From assembly GCA_029717555.1 (NCBI GenBank), contig JAMDHS010000024.1:62001-126000 (forward strand): DNA of 64,000 bases. Direction: 5' to 3'. Made by a program: the position numbers and the translations under genes. Origin of the DNA: Peribolospora baueri (Eukaryota; Basidiomycota; Peribolosporomycetes; Peribolosporales; Peribolosporaceae). The notes beneath the pieces are model-generated. The model ran no database searches, had not been told where the DNA came from, and saw only the letters and a list, made by a program, of their open reading frames with translations. This document shows, piece by piece, positions 1-11,183 of the stretch. Positions within the stretch are counted from its first letter, which is position 1, and the number at the start of each line of letters is the position of its first letter.

Positions 1-1369
1 AGTCGGCCAGACCCGTAGACAAACCCTTCTAGTCAATGCGCCCTCCCTCGCCTCGGGCGTTCAGGTTACTCACAAGTGAACTGCGCGAGGCCGTTCTTGT
101 CCGACGGCAGAGCGGCACGGAGCCAGGTCTCGTGGTCGTTCGTGCGGGGGTAGGCGCTCAGCAGACCCGAGCGCTTGCCGCCAACCTGGGGCTGCTCGTT
201 CTCCTTGCCCTTCGCGGGAACTGGGTGGCCAGCGTAGTGACCCGTGGCATTGGCGTGCTGCGCGAGGGAATAATTGCGAAAGGGGGAGACATGTCCAGCA
301 GGCGGATAGACAGCCAGAGCAGAGCAGTCAAATCAAAGCCTCAAGGATGTCCCACATCAGAACACCCCGATTCAGATGATCACAACTCACCCAGACGTCC
401 ACAAGAACATTCTCGATCGGCTTGCACGTGTTCACGTCAATGACGCCGACGTCCATGAGCTGTCGCAGTAACGCATGGGACGAGAAGGTGAGCAAGTTGT
501 GCGTACAACCAGCCACTATATATTGAATTCAATGATAGGGCCATGTTGCCGGCTCCGAGGAGGATTGTTTGGACTATAACGGTGGAGGAAGAAGCGCCTA
601 CTCACGAACAGCAAGCCGAGCTGGTACTCTGCCATGTTCGACCGGATGGGGTGACCCTCGGTGTGGTAGTAGGGCCCCTGCGTTGTCTCCGGCGCTGAAG
701 GTGGAGATGGGAAATGCTTGTGTTAGAATTTGGATTCAACAAGAGGCCAGGGAACGTCTCGGCCATGGTCCTCGAAACGAGTGCTCGCCGTCCAGGCCAG
801 CTTCGACCGATCGTACATCCATAATTCAGCCTCGCCGGCATGGTCTCCCAACCGACTCGGCCGACCCCTGCTGGCCCCATCCCCTCTCCAACCTTTCTCC
901 CGAAATCCGCAATGAAACTCGTAATAGACACTCACCAAGCACACAAGTGTGGTTCTTGATTTGCGTCTCGGCCACCTCGTCGCAGACGAGCTGCTTCTTG
1001 CTCCCCTCCGCAGCTTCGGTGCCAAGGTCATCGTAGGCGCCTTCAATGAAAAGGTCCTTGTGAGCGAGCGAGTCACCGCCGAGGACCTTTTGCGCCCACG
1101 AGCGCTTCCGTGCCGCCGTGTAGGCTGCCACGGCGGGGGCGCAGTGGTATGCGGAGGCTTGGAGGTCGCGGTAGGCCTTGACCTCCTCTGGAGTCGAGGG
1201 CTCCTTGTGAGCTGCAAAAGAAGGGCGGCAAGGCGCCGAATACGGGGCGTTCACCATCAGCAGCTGCCGTTGCCACCTTGCGACCGGATCGGGGGGTGTC
1301 GCTGGTCGACTCACCAGCGACGAGGGCGGCGCCGCCGATGGCGAGCAAGCCAGCGAGAGCAAACTTCAT
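1..1369 (-). CDS. Secreted intradiol ring-cleavage dioxygenase (3' end outside window)
   Basis: Predicted extracellular non-heme Fe(III) dioxygenase of the catechol/protocatechuate intradiol family, a type fungi secrete and that opens aromatic rings. The protein starts with a signal peptide (MKFALAGLLAIGGAALVAA) followed by the secreted-subfamily N-terminal region containing AYHCAPAVAAYTAARK. The family core APETTQGPYYH follows, with the GPYY tyrosine that binds iron, and then MDVGVIDVNTCKPIENVLVD. Exons by splice signals: 1369-1315, 1211-936, 694-606, 459-391, 257-74; the last intron runs off the left edge, so the remaining iron ligands are not visible. Donors are all GTGAGT. A TATA-like GATATAAGG lies about 130 bp upstream. 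Family assignment is firm; the natural substrate cannot be read from the sequence. Confidence 0.88.
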
Positions 1370-2732
1370 GTCGTTCTCTCGGTTATCAATGCGGTGGAGG
1401 AGGGGGAAGGAGGGAAGGAGGGAAGGAGGGAAGGAAGTGAAGGAGGAAGGAGGACGGAGGTCAATCTATACGGCCGGCGAACGGATGGGAGGCGGGTCCG
1501 GGTTGCCTTATATCGCGCCGGCCGACGTGAGCTTCCTTTCGCTCGCGGCTTGAAGACGCGGAGAGCGGAGCGGAAATCAGCCGATGCTGTGGGGCTCGAG
1601 GAGGACGAGCGAAGCGACGAGAGCGAGCTGGCAATGCCATCCGTCTTTCCATATGACCATATCCGAAAGGTATGATTCACCGTCGAGTTGAGTTGTACAC
1701 GTCTTCGCCGGCACAGCGCACGATTTCAGGCACAACCGACGGGCCGACGACCTACAGACCGAGCTTCCGTTACATTCCGAACATCCGCGTTGCCTCGCAC
1801 AAATGGTTTTCCCTCTCACGTGGGCCGACTTGCCATCCTTGCCTTGCAAGCATTCACACGATCATCCAAGTCTTCCGGTCGCGCAGGTCAAGGAGGAGGA
1901 CGTCGGACAAGATCGGCCCCCGTCCGGCAAGGGAACTACTTTTAGCCGCGGGGCAAACGGCGCAGCGAGCGACACATGGCGCAGCCGGCGGCAGGAACCA
2001 GGACGTGATTTTTCCGCCGCTCCGCGCATAGCCCCTTATAAAATTCTTCACAGCGCTCGAGACGTCTTCCTCGTCGCTCGGGCCCCTCTCTCCGGTCGGG
2101 TTCTCGGTCCTAACTAGTCGGTCAGCAAGCGGCGACGGTTCCCGCGTGCGCCCTTACGTCTTTCTGCCTCGACTTTGTCATCATCTTGACTTAGCCGTTC
2201 CAACGTGACGCTGGATTGGCTTCGCAACAGCCGTCCCTCTCGCGCGCTTCGTGCCCCCTTCGCTCCCTCCTTACACCGCAAGACGATTCGTTCGCCTGAC
2301 TCCCCGCCGTGCCGTTACTCCACACTGCCCTTCGCCAGCCATCGTCCGACCTCACCGAGGTCGTCCGCCTTTGCCAGGCCTTTTCCCACCGTATCGGGCT
2401 TACCAGACTGCTGATTCGGTCCACATACAAGCTGCTAGAGCCGCTGGCGTCGAATCTCCACCTCTCCTATCACCGCCTCCAGTTAGGCTCCCTTTCTCAA
2501 CACTTTTCATAGAGCGTGACCGCGGCGTCCTTGGCTTCCCATGTCTTCTACTGAAAGGAATGCCAACGCGCTGCGGTGATTGTCACGTGACATGACGTAA
2601 TGCCAAGTCCGATTCCGGAAAATCCTTCCTCGTCACGACCACCACCTCACGACGACTCCTGTTGTCTCGCACCTCACGCTTTGACGCCCCTGCTACCTTG
2701 CCTCGAAAAGTTCAGCTTTTCAAGTTGCAAAT
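1370..2732. other. Divergent intergenic region with purine-rich tract
   Basis: Shared upstream region of the dioxygenase (minus) and the zinc-ribbon gene (plus). It holds a GGAAGGAG-type purine repeat at about 1394-1455 in the dioxygenase leader, a TATA-like site near 1503, another TATAAAA-like site near 2036, and a CACGTGACAT element at 2584. The open frames here have no recognisable protein features. Confidence 0.6.
1394..1455. repeat. Purine-rich GGGAAGGA simple repeat
   Basis: Imperfect tandem GGAAGGAG/GGGAAGGA units directly upstream of the dioxygenase start codon; on the transcribed strand this is a CT-rich leader. Confidence 0.8.
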
Positions 2733-3513
2733 ATGGATCTTTTTTTCTGCTGTGAGCGCGTTTCTTCGATCCTATGTCGAGGAGCTGTCGCACACGTTAC
2801 TGATGGATGACGACCCTGCATGTTCCGTCCAGTTACATTCGGTTGTCCCGTGAGTAAAGAATGCTCCTTTCTTCCCTGGTATGAATATGAACTCAACGCA
2901 ATTGTCTTTTGTCGTTGGGCACCGACCCCAATAGACCAAGATCTCCCAGCTGGACGATGGCTCGCCTCCCCGAGTGTGTCCGCGCTGCCACAATGCAGCG
3001 GTGATCCAAGCAAAATCCAGGACGTGGTTCGAGTTGTGAGTGGTCCGTTCGGTCTTTTTCTGTTTCTTCCCCTTCCATTAAAGAGGGGGTTTTGACGCGG
3101 GGGGACCTGTTGGAGGCATTTTCACGTATTGCATGAAAATAAACATGCAGACGACGTGCTGAACGAGCTTCCACGATGGCTCACTTACCCTTTTTGCGCC
3201 TGCTTTTCGCTTCGTCCAACTACCCTTGAACCAAAAATAGCTGCTTCATCCCGCTCATTCCTTTCAAGTCCAGCAGGTACGTCGTGATCTTATCATCTTG
3301 TCACCTTGACACACGCTAAACCTGCTTACCCTTCACTATGCCCGTGCCCTTCTTTCCGTGTGCAGGATCTACCTATGTGGAATCTGCCAATGGCAAGCGC
3401 CGCTAAACGGCTCGTACCAACCCCCGCCGGTGGGACAAAATCCGTATGGCGGAGCGGGACAGTATCAGCAACCGGGTTATGGCTATCCGCCGCAAGGCTA
3501 TGGGCCTAAATGA
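2733..3513 (+). CDS. Small zinc-ribbon protein (zinc-ribbon_15 type)
   Basis: A 106-residue protein from five exons: 2733-2751, 2833-2849, 2935-3035, 3241-3276, 3366-3513 (321 nt, frame closes exactly). It begins MDLFFC-FTFGCPTKI, then a first knuckle CPRCHNA followed by KSRTWFEL, a hydrophobic FIPLIPFKSS stretch, and a second knuckle CGICQW. The two CxxC pairs should bind one zinc ion. The tail is rich in Pro, Tyr, Gly and Gln (about 40 residues ending PQGYGPK). This arrangement matches the fungal zinc-ribbon family with the RVCPRCHNA/KSRTWFELF signature, whose function is not established as far as I know. Exon 2 is only 17 nt. No targeting signal is obvious. Confidence 0.82.
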
Positions 3514-4011
3514 TAGGTAACTTCCGACGACCCACATCGATTACCCAGGCCTCTTTTCCGAGCGTTCTGGATATGAAACGAGAATCGGAGGAAGCGCAGC
3601 GTCTTTTGTCCTCTTCCGCCATGTACGCTTCCACTTCTTCCCTTCCCACGCTTTTCCTCCGCCGTAGCCTTGTACTTCTATTGCTCGAATTATGACCCCT
3701 GGCCGGTTCTCTCTCCACAAATGTCTGATTTTTGGCCTTTATCCGTTTTCCTTGTACGTTTGTTGCGGCCGTTCTTCGGTCTCTCGATTCTCATACGGCC
3801 TTTTCGCCCGTGGAATGCATGATCGTGGAACGCCGGTGCGGGGCCGGCGTGCTGCGGCATCAGCCCCGCGGAGATTCTACCCCGCAAAACCTTTATGAAG
3901 CGTCGCCAGCGAGGGTCGTCTTGGACTGGCCAGCAGTTCGACTCTTATTTCTCCTCCTCTTCTTTCGACAAGGACTTGGATACTTTTACTTCAGGCTTGG
4001 AAGTGGTCGAC
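3514..4011. other. Intergenic region
   Basis: Zinc-ribbon 3' region and promoter/leader of the acyl-CoA ligase. The ligase frame stays open upstream to an ATG at 3895, so the leader could be partly coding. No other feature seen. Confidence 0.5.
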
Positions 4012-7000
4012 ATGGCGTTCTCGCTGCGTCGTTCAGCAGATACCCTTCCGACGCACCGCACGGCGAAACGTCTCTGCCAGGCGCTCCTGGCGACGCCGTC
4101 AGTATTCCGAAATGGAACCCAACCTGTATCGCCGCCGCAAACTCGCTCGAAGCACTCCTTTGCCCCTATTGGAGGTCTGTCGCTTGTCAAAGGCCCAGCG
4201 ACCACGCCCCTCCACTCCACCTCCCTATACGATCACTTTTTCTCCGTCCTCCTGCCCCAACACGCCGAGAGACCCGCCCTGACGGTCAAGCACGAACCCG
4301 CCCATCAGCACGGCAAGGTATCCAGAAGCAGCCAGGACAGAGACGCTGGCTGCCTACGATGGTCGTTTGCAGAGATGTCGGAGCACATCGACGCGCTCGC
4401 GAGGGGATTGGTGGGGATGGGAGTGAGGAAGGGGGATAGGGTCGCTGTTTGCATGATGTGAGTCGACTCGCGGGGGTCATTATCGTGAGCAACGACGACA
4501 ACGATTCCAAAAGGCTTGGGCGCAAAGTTTACACTTTCTGTTTCCCCTATACTGCAGGAACAATTCGGTGAGGAGGGTTCGACAACCCGCCGACCTTTGC
4601 GCTTCGCCGTGTTCGGCCCCCCAAGGCTCGTGGCAGCCTCTCTCTCCCTATGCTGATGAGAGCTCTGTATTCCTCCCACCCGAAACGAAACAGGCGTATG
4701 CAGCACTCCAGTGGGCATCCGCCAAGATTGGAGCCATTCTAGTGACCATCAACCCCTCCTATCGCCCGCAAGAGCTGCTCGGTGCGCTTAACCACGTCAG
4801 TGAGTGCGCCCTTCCCCTGGCCGTCCTAGTCTTTGTATTCTCCTGACGACAGTTGGCCAACCGGATTCTTGCCACGTATGCTTGTTTTAATTACCTGGAC
4901 AGGCGTGTCCCACCTGATCGTCGTCCCCTCCCTCCGAACCACCTCTTACATCGCCTGCCTCAACTCCATCCTCCCCACGCTCGCCTCCAACCACACCTCT
5001 CGTGGCGACGTTACAGTTGTCAACGACCCAGCATGCCCGTCCCTTCGACGGATCATTCTAGTTGATAACATTTCCGACCGCCCAGACTCCATGAGCGGCC
5101 CCGGAACGGTGCAATTGAGTCCGGTGGAGAGGAGAGCTGGCGCGATGGGTAGTAGGGGTTGGAAGGAAGCGATGGAAGGATTAGGAGGTCGAGCGGTGGA
5201 CTATAGGGAGACACTTGAGTGGCAGAAGCCATTGAGCGAAGAGGAGGTGGACGTGGACGCTTTCGATACTATCAACATGTTGAGTGTCGTCAGCTCTCGG
5301 GCTTCTTCCATATGCTCGATTCTTCTGCTCAGCTTTCACTGACTGCTGAAATCATCACTCGTAGCCAATTCACCTCGGGCACGACCTCTTCGCCAAAGGC
5401 TGTCGAGCTGTCTAGCCACAATCTGCTGAACAACGCCGTGGCGATCGGCGACCGGCTCACCTTTGGCCCTGGCGAGTGAGTGAGCGACGGCCGGCTGTGT
5501 ATGAGGTACGGGGAAAAGCTGACGCCGGTGAATGCCATTCCGGCAATTCCAGCGTGCTCTGTAACGTTCGTGAGTGCCATATTGGTGTTTGATTTGGCAG
5601 GGCCGGAGATATGCTCATCCATCTTCCTGTTTTCCACTATGACTAGCCCCTCTCTTTCACTGCTTTGGGTAATCCTTCTCCAGACAAATGTTTTAAGGAA
5701 GGGCTGACCTAAAAAGTCCTTTTGATTGGCTACGGCATATTCTGGCAGCCTCACCCTCGGAAACCTAGCGGCTTGGACACAAGGGGCGGCGTGCGTCTAC
5801 CCTAGCGAGGGCTTCAACCCCGTCAAAGCTCTTAGAGCTTGCAGCGAGGAGCGATGCACTGGTGAGAGAGGAAGTGCCGTATGGGCCGACCGCTGCATTC
5901 GGCCAAGGATCCGAAGTTTGCTGAACACTACTGCCTCATCTTCACAGCACTTCATGGCGTGCCGACGCACTTCATCTCCGAACTCATCGTACTCGACGCA
6001 CTCCGTCAAGGACGTCCAGTCGAAGGAGTACGGGCGGGAGAGGAATGGGACTTTTCCAGTTTGAGGTGAGCTTGCGGGTGCGGGACGCGCTGACTATAGA
6101 GAAGGTGTTGACGCGGGTGCTTGCGGTGACATATAGGACCGGTCTCACCTCAGGTTCTCCAGGTAAGCTATCAGGACAGATGAAGAGTGAGCGCCGATCA
6201 TGGAGCAGCTGAGTTCTGAACGACCCCTCACTGCTTGCAGTGCCCGTCGAACTTATGCACCGCATCCGAGGTCAACTCAACTTGCATGAACAGACAGTCG
6301 CGTACGGTGAGCCGCAACGTCCTCATGCGATTCACAAAATCAATCATGTCGTGGCTAACGCTTGCTCGTTTTGTTCGAACCCGTAGGCATGACCGAGACG
6401 AGGTGAGCAGGAGAACGTGAGAGGTGAGAGGTGGAGGTGGCGCACTTGTCCGCTCACCTAAGAAGCCCTTGTTTGCGGTGCACAGCCCGGTCTCCTTCCA
6501 GGCATTCGTAGATGACTCTCTTGAAGCACGGTGCGAAACTGTTGGACGTGAGCATATGTTCCTTTTCTCCTAGTCATCCCCAGATTCAGCTGAACTCTTC
6601 GCGGTTCGCGCAGGTGTCCTGCCACATGTTCAAGCCAAGATCGTCGACCCGGCCGACGACTCTCCCGACGCTGCGCCCTTGCCCATTGGACAGCCCGGCG
6701 AACTTTGCACGGCTGGCTACCTTGTTATGAAGGGTGAGTCGATCGTTCGACCGTATCGCTTGTAGATACGGCAAGGAGATTTCTTACCGTATTGGGACCG
6801 TCCATGCAAAGGGTACTGGCAAGACAAAGAGCAGACGGAAAAGGCGCTTAAAGTGGACAAGGACGGAGTGAGATGGATGTACACAGGTGATATCGCCGTG
6901 CTTGACGAAGAAGGTTTCCTGCGCATTGTCGGCAGGTCGAAAGAGTGAGCTCGGCGATTACCTTCTATCCGACGTCGTTGAGAGGCGCGGTGACTGACAA

Positions 7001-7495
7001 GGTCCACCCGCCCTGCAGCGTCATCATTCGTGGCGGCGAGAACCTCTACCCCGTCTCGATCGAGAATGTATTGGACGCTATCCCCTACGTCGTCGCTAGC
7101 GCTGTCGTAGCTGTGCCTGATGCGAACTACGGCGAGGCGGTGGGAGCGTTTGTTGCCCGGGCCCAGGGCGCAGACGGGACCGGCAAGTCGGCGACCACCA
7201 GGGAGAGCCTGCGAGAGGGCGTCAAGGAGAAGATGAGCGGGCAAAGCGCGCCAGAGTGGATCTGGTTCTTAGGCGAAGAGGGCGTGCCGGCCGAGCTACC
7301 GAAGACGGCCAGCGGAAAGGTCAAGAAGAGTGAGTATCGTGTCGTGTGCGACGCCTATCACGCTCGTTCGTTGGTGCGGTCGTCTTACGGTTCATTCATC
7401 GCTTGATTGCCATGCGGTGTTGTCCAGACGAGCTACGCGAATGGGCGAAGGACCTTTCCGAAAGAGGCATCGGCCGAGTATCTCGTTCGAAGTGA
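4012..7495 (+). CDS. Mitochondrial ACSF2-like acyl-CoA synthetase
   Basis: AMP-forming acyl-CoA ligase closest in pattern to ACSF2 (medium-chain acyl-CoA synthetase, mitochondrial). Seventeen exons sum to 2121 nt, 706 residues: 4012-4457, 4558-4567, 4694-4799, 4903-5278, 5365-5475, 5553-5569, 5647-5668, 5749-5861, 5948-6065, 6137-6162, 6241-6306, 6387-6402, 6486-6547, 6614-6733, 6812-6944, 7019-7329, 7428-7495. Visible adenylation motifs: [15 protein letters not shown] (P-loop), [40 protein letters not shown], and [10 protein letters not shown] with the catalytic lysine. The start at 4012 gives a basic, Ser-rich presequence ([20 protein letters not shown]) suited to mitochondrial import; an in-frame ATG at 3895 is the alternative. 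Four exons are 10, 16, 17 and 22 nt. The P-loop departs from SGTTGxPKG at two glycines. Confidence 0.88.
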
Positions 7496-7820
7496 ACGAT
7501 TCGCACGGACGCTCTGATAGAAATGCGGCGCGAGCGAATTATACCGGTTTTATTGCAAAGCGAAGAGGAACATGCAAGGAATAGAATTGTGACTCCTTCC
7601 ATTCTGCAAGAACAATGTCTCCGTCCTGAAAACTAAATATGGACGTTATACTGCGAAAGAGCGCGAAAAAAAGCAAAGGTTATGACGGGCGTATCAAATG
7701 TATATGAAGAGATCGTACGACGAACTATGAGAACAGGGTCCGCTGCGAATGGCAGGAAGCAGAACGTATAAATAGTGGAAAGAAGGGGCCGAAACGATTC
7801 CGAAGCGAGGGCGGCCGATG
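7496..7820. other. Convergent 3' regions
   Basis: Downstream sequence of the acyl-CoA ligase (plus) and the SRF1-like gene (minus). Nothing beyond presumed 3' UTR and terminator sequence seen. Confidence 0.5.
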
Positions 7821-10543
7821 TCAACTTCGTCTTGAGACGCGGGCGAAGATGCGGAAGAGAGAGACCTAGCGGAAGGGCGAGATTGTGGCCACAGGAGAGG
7901 AAAGGAAGTGAAGGGCACCGATGAGATCGGTGAGCCATCTTGTCGTGTCACGTTAGTCGGCCCACCCTTCCTGTGTGGAAGAGATGGCCAAACGCGAACA
8001 GCGGCGACGTCTATAACTCACCGTCATGACGACAATGTACAGCACCAAGCCGACAAACACCAGACCGATGAGCACGGCCTGTTCAGTACAGACCCTGTCC
8101 GCGACGCTTCCTTCGATGTTGCCGTTCCACTTCGTACTATTGGCGCTCACCGGAGGGCCCCAGATGTGCAGGAGGGTGGAAGGGACGCAGTTGATGGGCG
8201 AGGTGAAATAGTTGTCGAAGGCAAGAGAGAGCTCGGCAGACCAGACGCAGATAAATACTAGCTCTGTCAGCGTCTGTGATGAGAGGACGAGAACGGGCAT
8301 TGAAGGGCGCATGTGAGCACTCGCGCTGATGGCCGTTCCTAATGAAGCTAACGGCGCAAGCTCACGTAGAATAGCTTGGCTCGGACACCCCACAGGCCAA
8401 TGGGTCTTCCGAAATATTCGAGCTGACGCAAACGGGGGAAAGATAAAATGGAACAATGAACAGACGTGTCGGTATGTCAATATGGGCAGCAAGTGAGCCG
8501 ATGCTCAGCGTCGAGCCCGAAAAGGGAGGCGGGCAAAATAGCCAGGAGGGCGTCCTCGCCTCGTCTCGCCCCGTCTCCATACTCACGTAAACCTGCGCAG
8601 CGACGTGGACCAACGTCAAGGGCGCGAAAACGATGGCGAGCACTGGACTGCTGCCGAGCAGACCGGCCGCACCGTGCCTGGTCAACAAAAGGTGGATGCG
8701 CACGGCGAGGACGAGAGTGATGACCGTGAAGGCGATGTTGAGAATGCGAAAGAGGAGGGGCGCGAAGGGGTTGTAAAGCAAGAAGGCGCGCCATCGCTCT
8801 GACCACGATGCTGTCGGGGCAGGTCGGCCGTGCGGGTCGAACAGGCCGTCCTCGTGATGAACGGGGTGAGGGTGTCCGAAGGCATCCACTTCGAACATGC
8901 CCCATCGGCCTTGGCCCAACACCCTCCTCCGTACTGCGCGAGAGGCGGATCCAGAGGAGGCACGATGTCGTCCCGACGAGCCCTTTTTGCCTTTCTTCGC
9001 CACACCTCGTCGTCGCTTCTCGCTCACACCCAAACCTCCGCTTTTTCCACCCGCCACCCTTTGTCCGTTAGAGTCCACGTCTCCCTCCGAGTCGCTGCCA
9101 TTCTCCTCTTGTAAGCTTCGCGACTCGGCTCTCCACGGGGAGTCCAAACCGGTAGTGTTGGGGAGGTGGCGAGTGAAGGCGGGCGTGCGGAGGTCTGGCG
9201 GTACGGAGAAGGGGCCGGCAGCCTTCACGGACATGGACATGCTCAGCGGTTGCCTCCCCGCATCGTGTTCATCGGCGAACATCTGAGACAGGGGGGGAGA
9301 GGGTCCCGTTTCAGGAACCGAATCGCCAATGAAACTGACCCTGCGTTTCTCCAAATCTACACCAGGATCCCCTTCGGTCGTCGTCGTCGTCGTCGTCGCT
9401 TGGTTCGAGTCCCCCGCCGGCGCTGAACCGTTCTGCATCCTGTGGTGATGTTCCAACAACCGAGCCCTGTATTTGTGAGGCAGCGTGAATGTCCACCACC
9501 GTGATCCCTCCTCCTCATCACCAGAGCCAGCAGGCGGAGACGCCTCCACCTGGTTCCCATTGCCTTCCCCAACGCCTGCGCCTCCGGGTCTGGGATCCCA
9601 TCGTATCCCGCGCGACCAGCCGCTTTTGTCCGGCTCAGCGATATTTTCGCTTCCTTCGTCCGAATGAATAACGGAGGCGACCGCGGAAGGAGCTATTTCG
9701 CTAGACGACCCCTTCCTCTCCTTCGTGGTGATCGTGGTCGACGACCGTGTAGGTCGGGAAGCAAATGTCGTGGTCGCGGAGGGTGGAAACCAGGGCTCAT
9801 CTGGAGAAGGAGGCTCGTGCTTTGCCCATGCTGTAAAAATGGATGACGAGGCCAGGGATATGGATAGCGCAACGTAGATGAGCCCTCGGCATTCTTATCA
9901 AGCCCCTAGATCGCAAAGAAAAACGACGCTAAAGTGACTCACTCGGAACGGTGGCGACAACGACTTTTTTGTTCCTTTCTCTCACTGTGGGTGCCCTAGA
10001 GCTGCTGCCGACGCTTCCCGTCCCGCTGAACCCGCTCAAGCTTGGCGAGGCGGTATGACCCCTGCTGGCGTGTCCCCATAGTCCTCCTGACGGGGCCGCC
10101 GTGGTCGGTCCGCTGCCGGAAAGGCTATAAACAGAGGCTCGAGAGCTCGTGCGCGTTTCTCGGCTCGTCACGGCTCGAAGGTCCGAGTTTCCTGGGAGGG
10201 GTGAACCTTGAGCGTTTCCGGAAGCGAGTCGAGCGTGGACGGGTGCGCCGTTGATGGAGGTGGGGCGCTGGTGATTGGAACGGAAAGTGGGAAAAGAAGC
10301 TGAGGGAGGGATTACATTAGGGGAACCCGCCGACGACGGCCGCGGAGGGGTTGATGGTTCGGGCGTCGTCGAACATGACCGGTAGTCGGGGAAGGGGAAG
10401 CCAGCGCCGTCGACCCGTGCTGTAGGCGTTTGTTCGGCTGCTCTGGCCGCTGCTCTAGCTTCTCCTCTCGTTTGTGGACCTTCGTCGCCAGAGTCGCTAG
10501 CCGCCTTAATAACGGTGTCGCGATGGACGACGTCCTCGGCCAT
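7821..10543 (-). CDS. SRF1: SRF1-like multi-pass membrane protein (phospholipase D regulator family)
   Basis: A 732-residue protein from five exons: 10543-9943, 9830-8587, 8422-8366, 8273-8022, 7865-7821 (2199 nt, frame closes). The N-terminal two thirds is low-complexity, Ser/Pro/Thr-rich and probably cytosolic. The C-terminal part has membrane segments around FRILNIAFTVITLVLAVRI, VLAIVFAPLTLVHVAAQVY and IGLVFVGLVLYIVVMT, and the block YFGRPIGLWG...LTELVFICVWSAELSLAFDN, which I recognise from fungal SRF1 (regulator of phospholipase D Spo14). It ends SLFRIFARVSRRS. The first ATG of the frame is at 10543; the frame continues upstream without an ATG. Divergent from prohibitin-2. The role in phospholipid signalling is inferred from the family only. 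Confidence 0.78.
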
Positions 10544-11183
10544 GTCCCTCGAGTCGGCCGGACAAGAGCGCGAGAAAGAGGTAATGTTGACTATCCGGCG
10601 GGCCGTCTCCAATCGTTGCTCTGCGCCAGGAGGTTGATCGCTTCACTGGGGTTGGGAAGGGAGGAAGACGGGGGCGGTAGAAGGTGGGGTGGAGGAATGG
10701 AGGAGGTGGAGATCTTGGAGACAGCGGACAGGCGATACGGATATGACGAGCGGTCGGTCAGTCGAGATGATCGGAGCGCTGGGACCAGGGAAGGGACAGC
10801 TCGCGCGGTGAGACAGACCGGAAAGGAGGGATCAGAGTGCTGAGAAGGTGTCGGGGAAAATAAATCAATATATACAGAGATGCCTTCCCTGCTGGTCTAC
10901 GACCATGTTGGGCTTTGGATCGACGTCGAAAGGAGAGGAGAACGGAAGCTTGGTACCGAGCGAGTGAGGTCATCCCGGACTATCAGGTCACGTGCAAGTG
11001 ACATGTAGGTGCTGCGGTTCAACCTGAGATCACGTGACATTTCTCTCTCGTCAGCCAGTCCGGCTGGTCTTCCTTCTTTCCCCGCTCCCTTCGCGCTCTG
11101 CATCCCGCTTGTCTTTGCGCACGCTTTCACTTCGCCTTTTCGTCACTCACCGCAGAGCTCGTCAAGGTACAGCACGGCACGGG
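10544..11183. other. Divergent promoter of SRF1-like gene and PHB2
   Basis: 640 bp between two start codons. It contains two CACGTG boxes at 10989 and 11031, the second within CACGTGACAT and about 150 bp from the PHB2 ATG. No gene seen. Confidence 0.6.
10989..11040. promoter_or_regulatory. Paired CACGTG (bHLH/Cbf1-type) elements
   Basis: Two CACGTG cores 42 bp apart (10989-10994 and 11031-11036), the second in TCACGTGACAT, just upstream of prohibitin-2. In yeasts TCACGTGA is the Cbf1-type bHLH site; binding here is inference. Confidence 0.5.

Noticed and set aside
9395-9420. tRNA-like B-box (GGTTCGAGTCCCC)
   Set aside because: It lies inside the SRF1-like coding exon and no matching A-box or acceptor stem is present.
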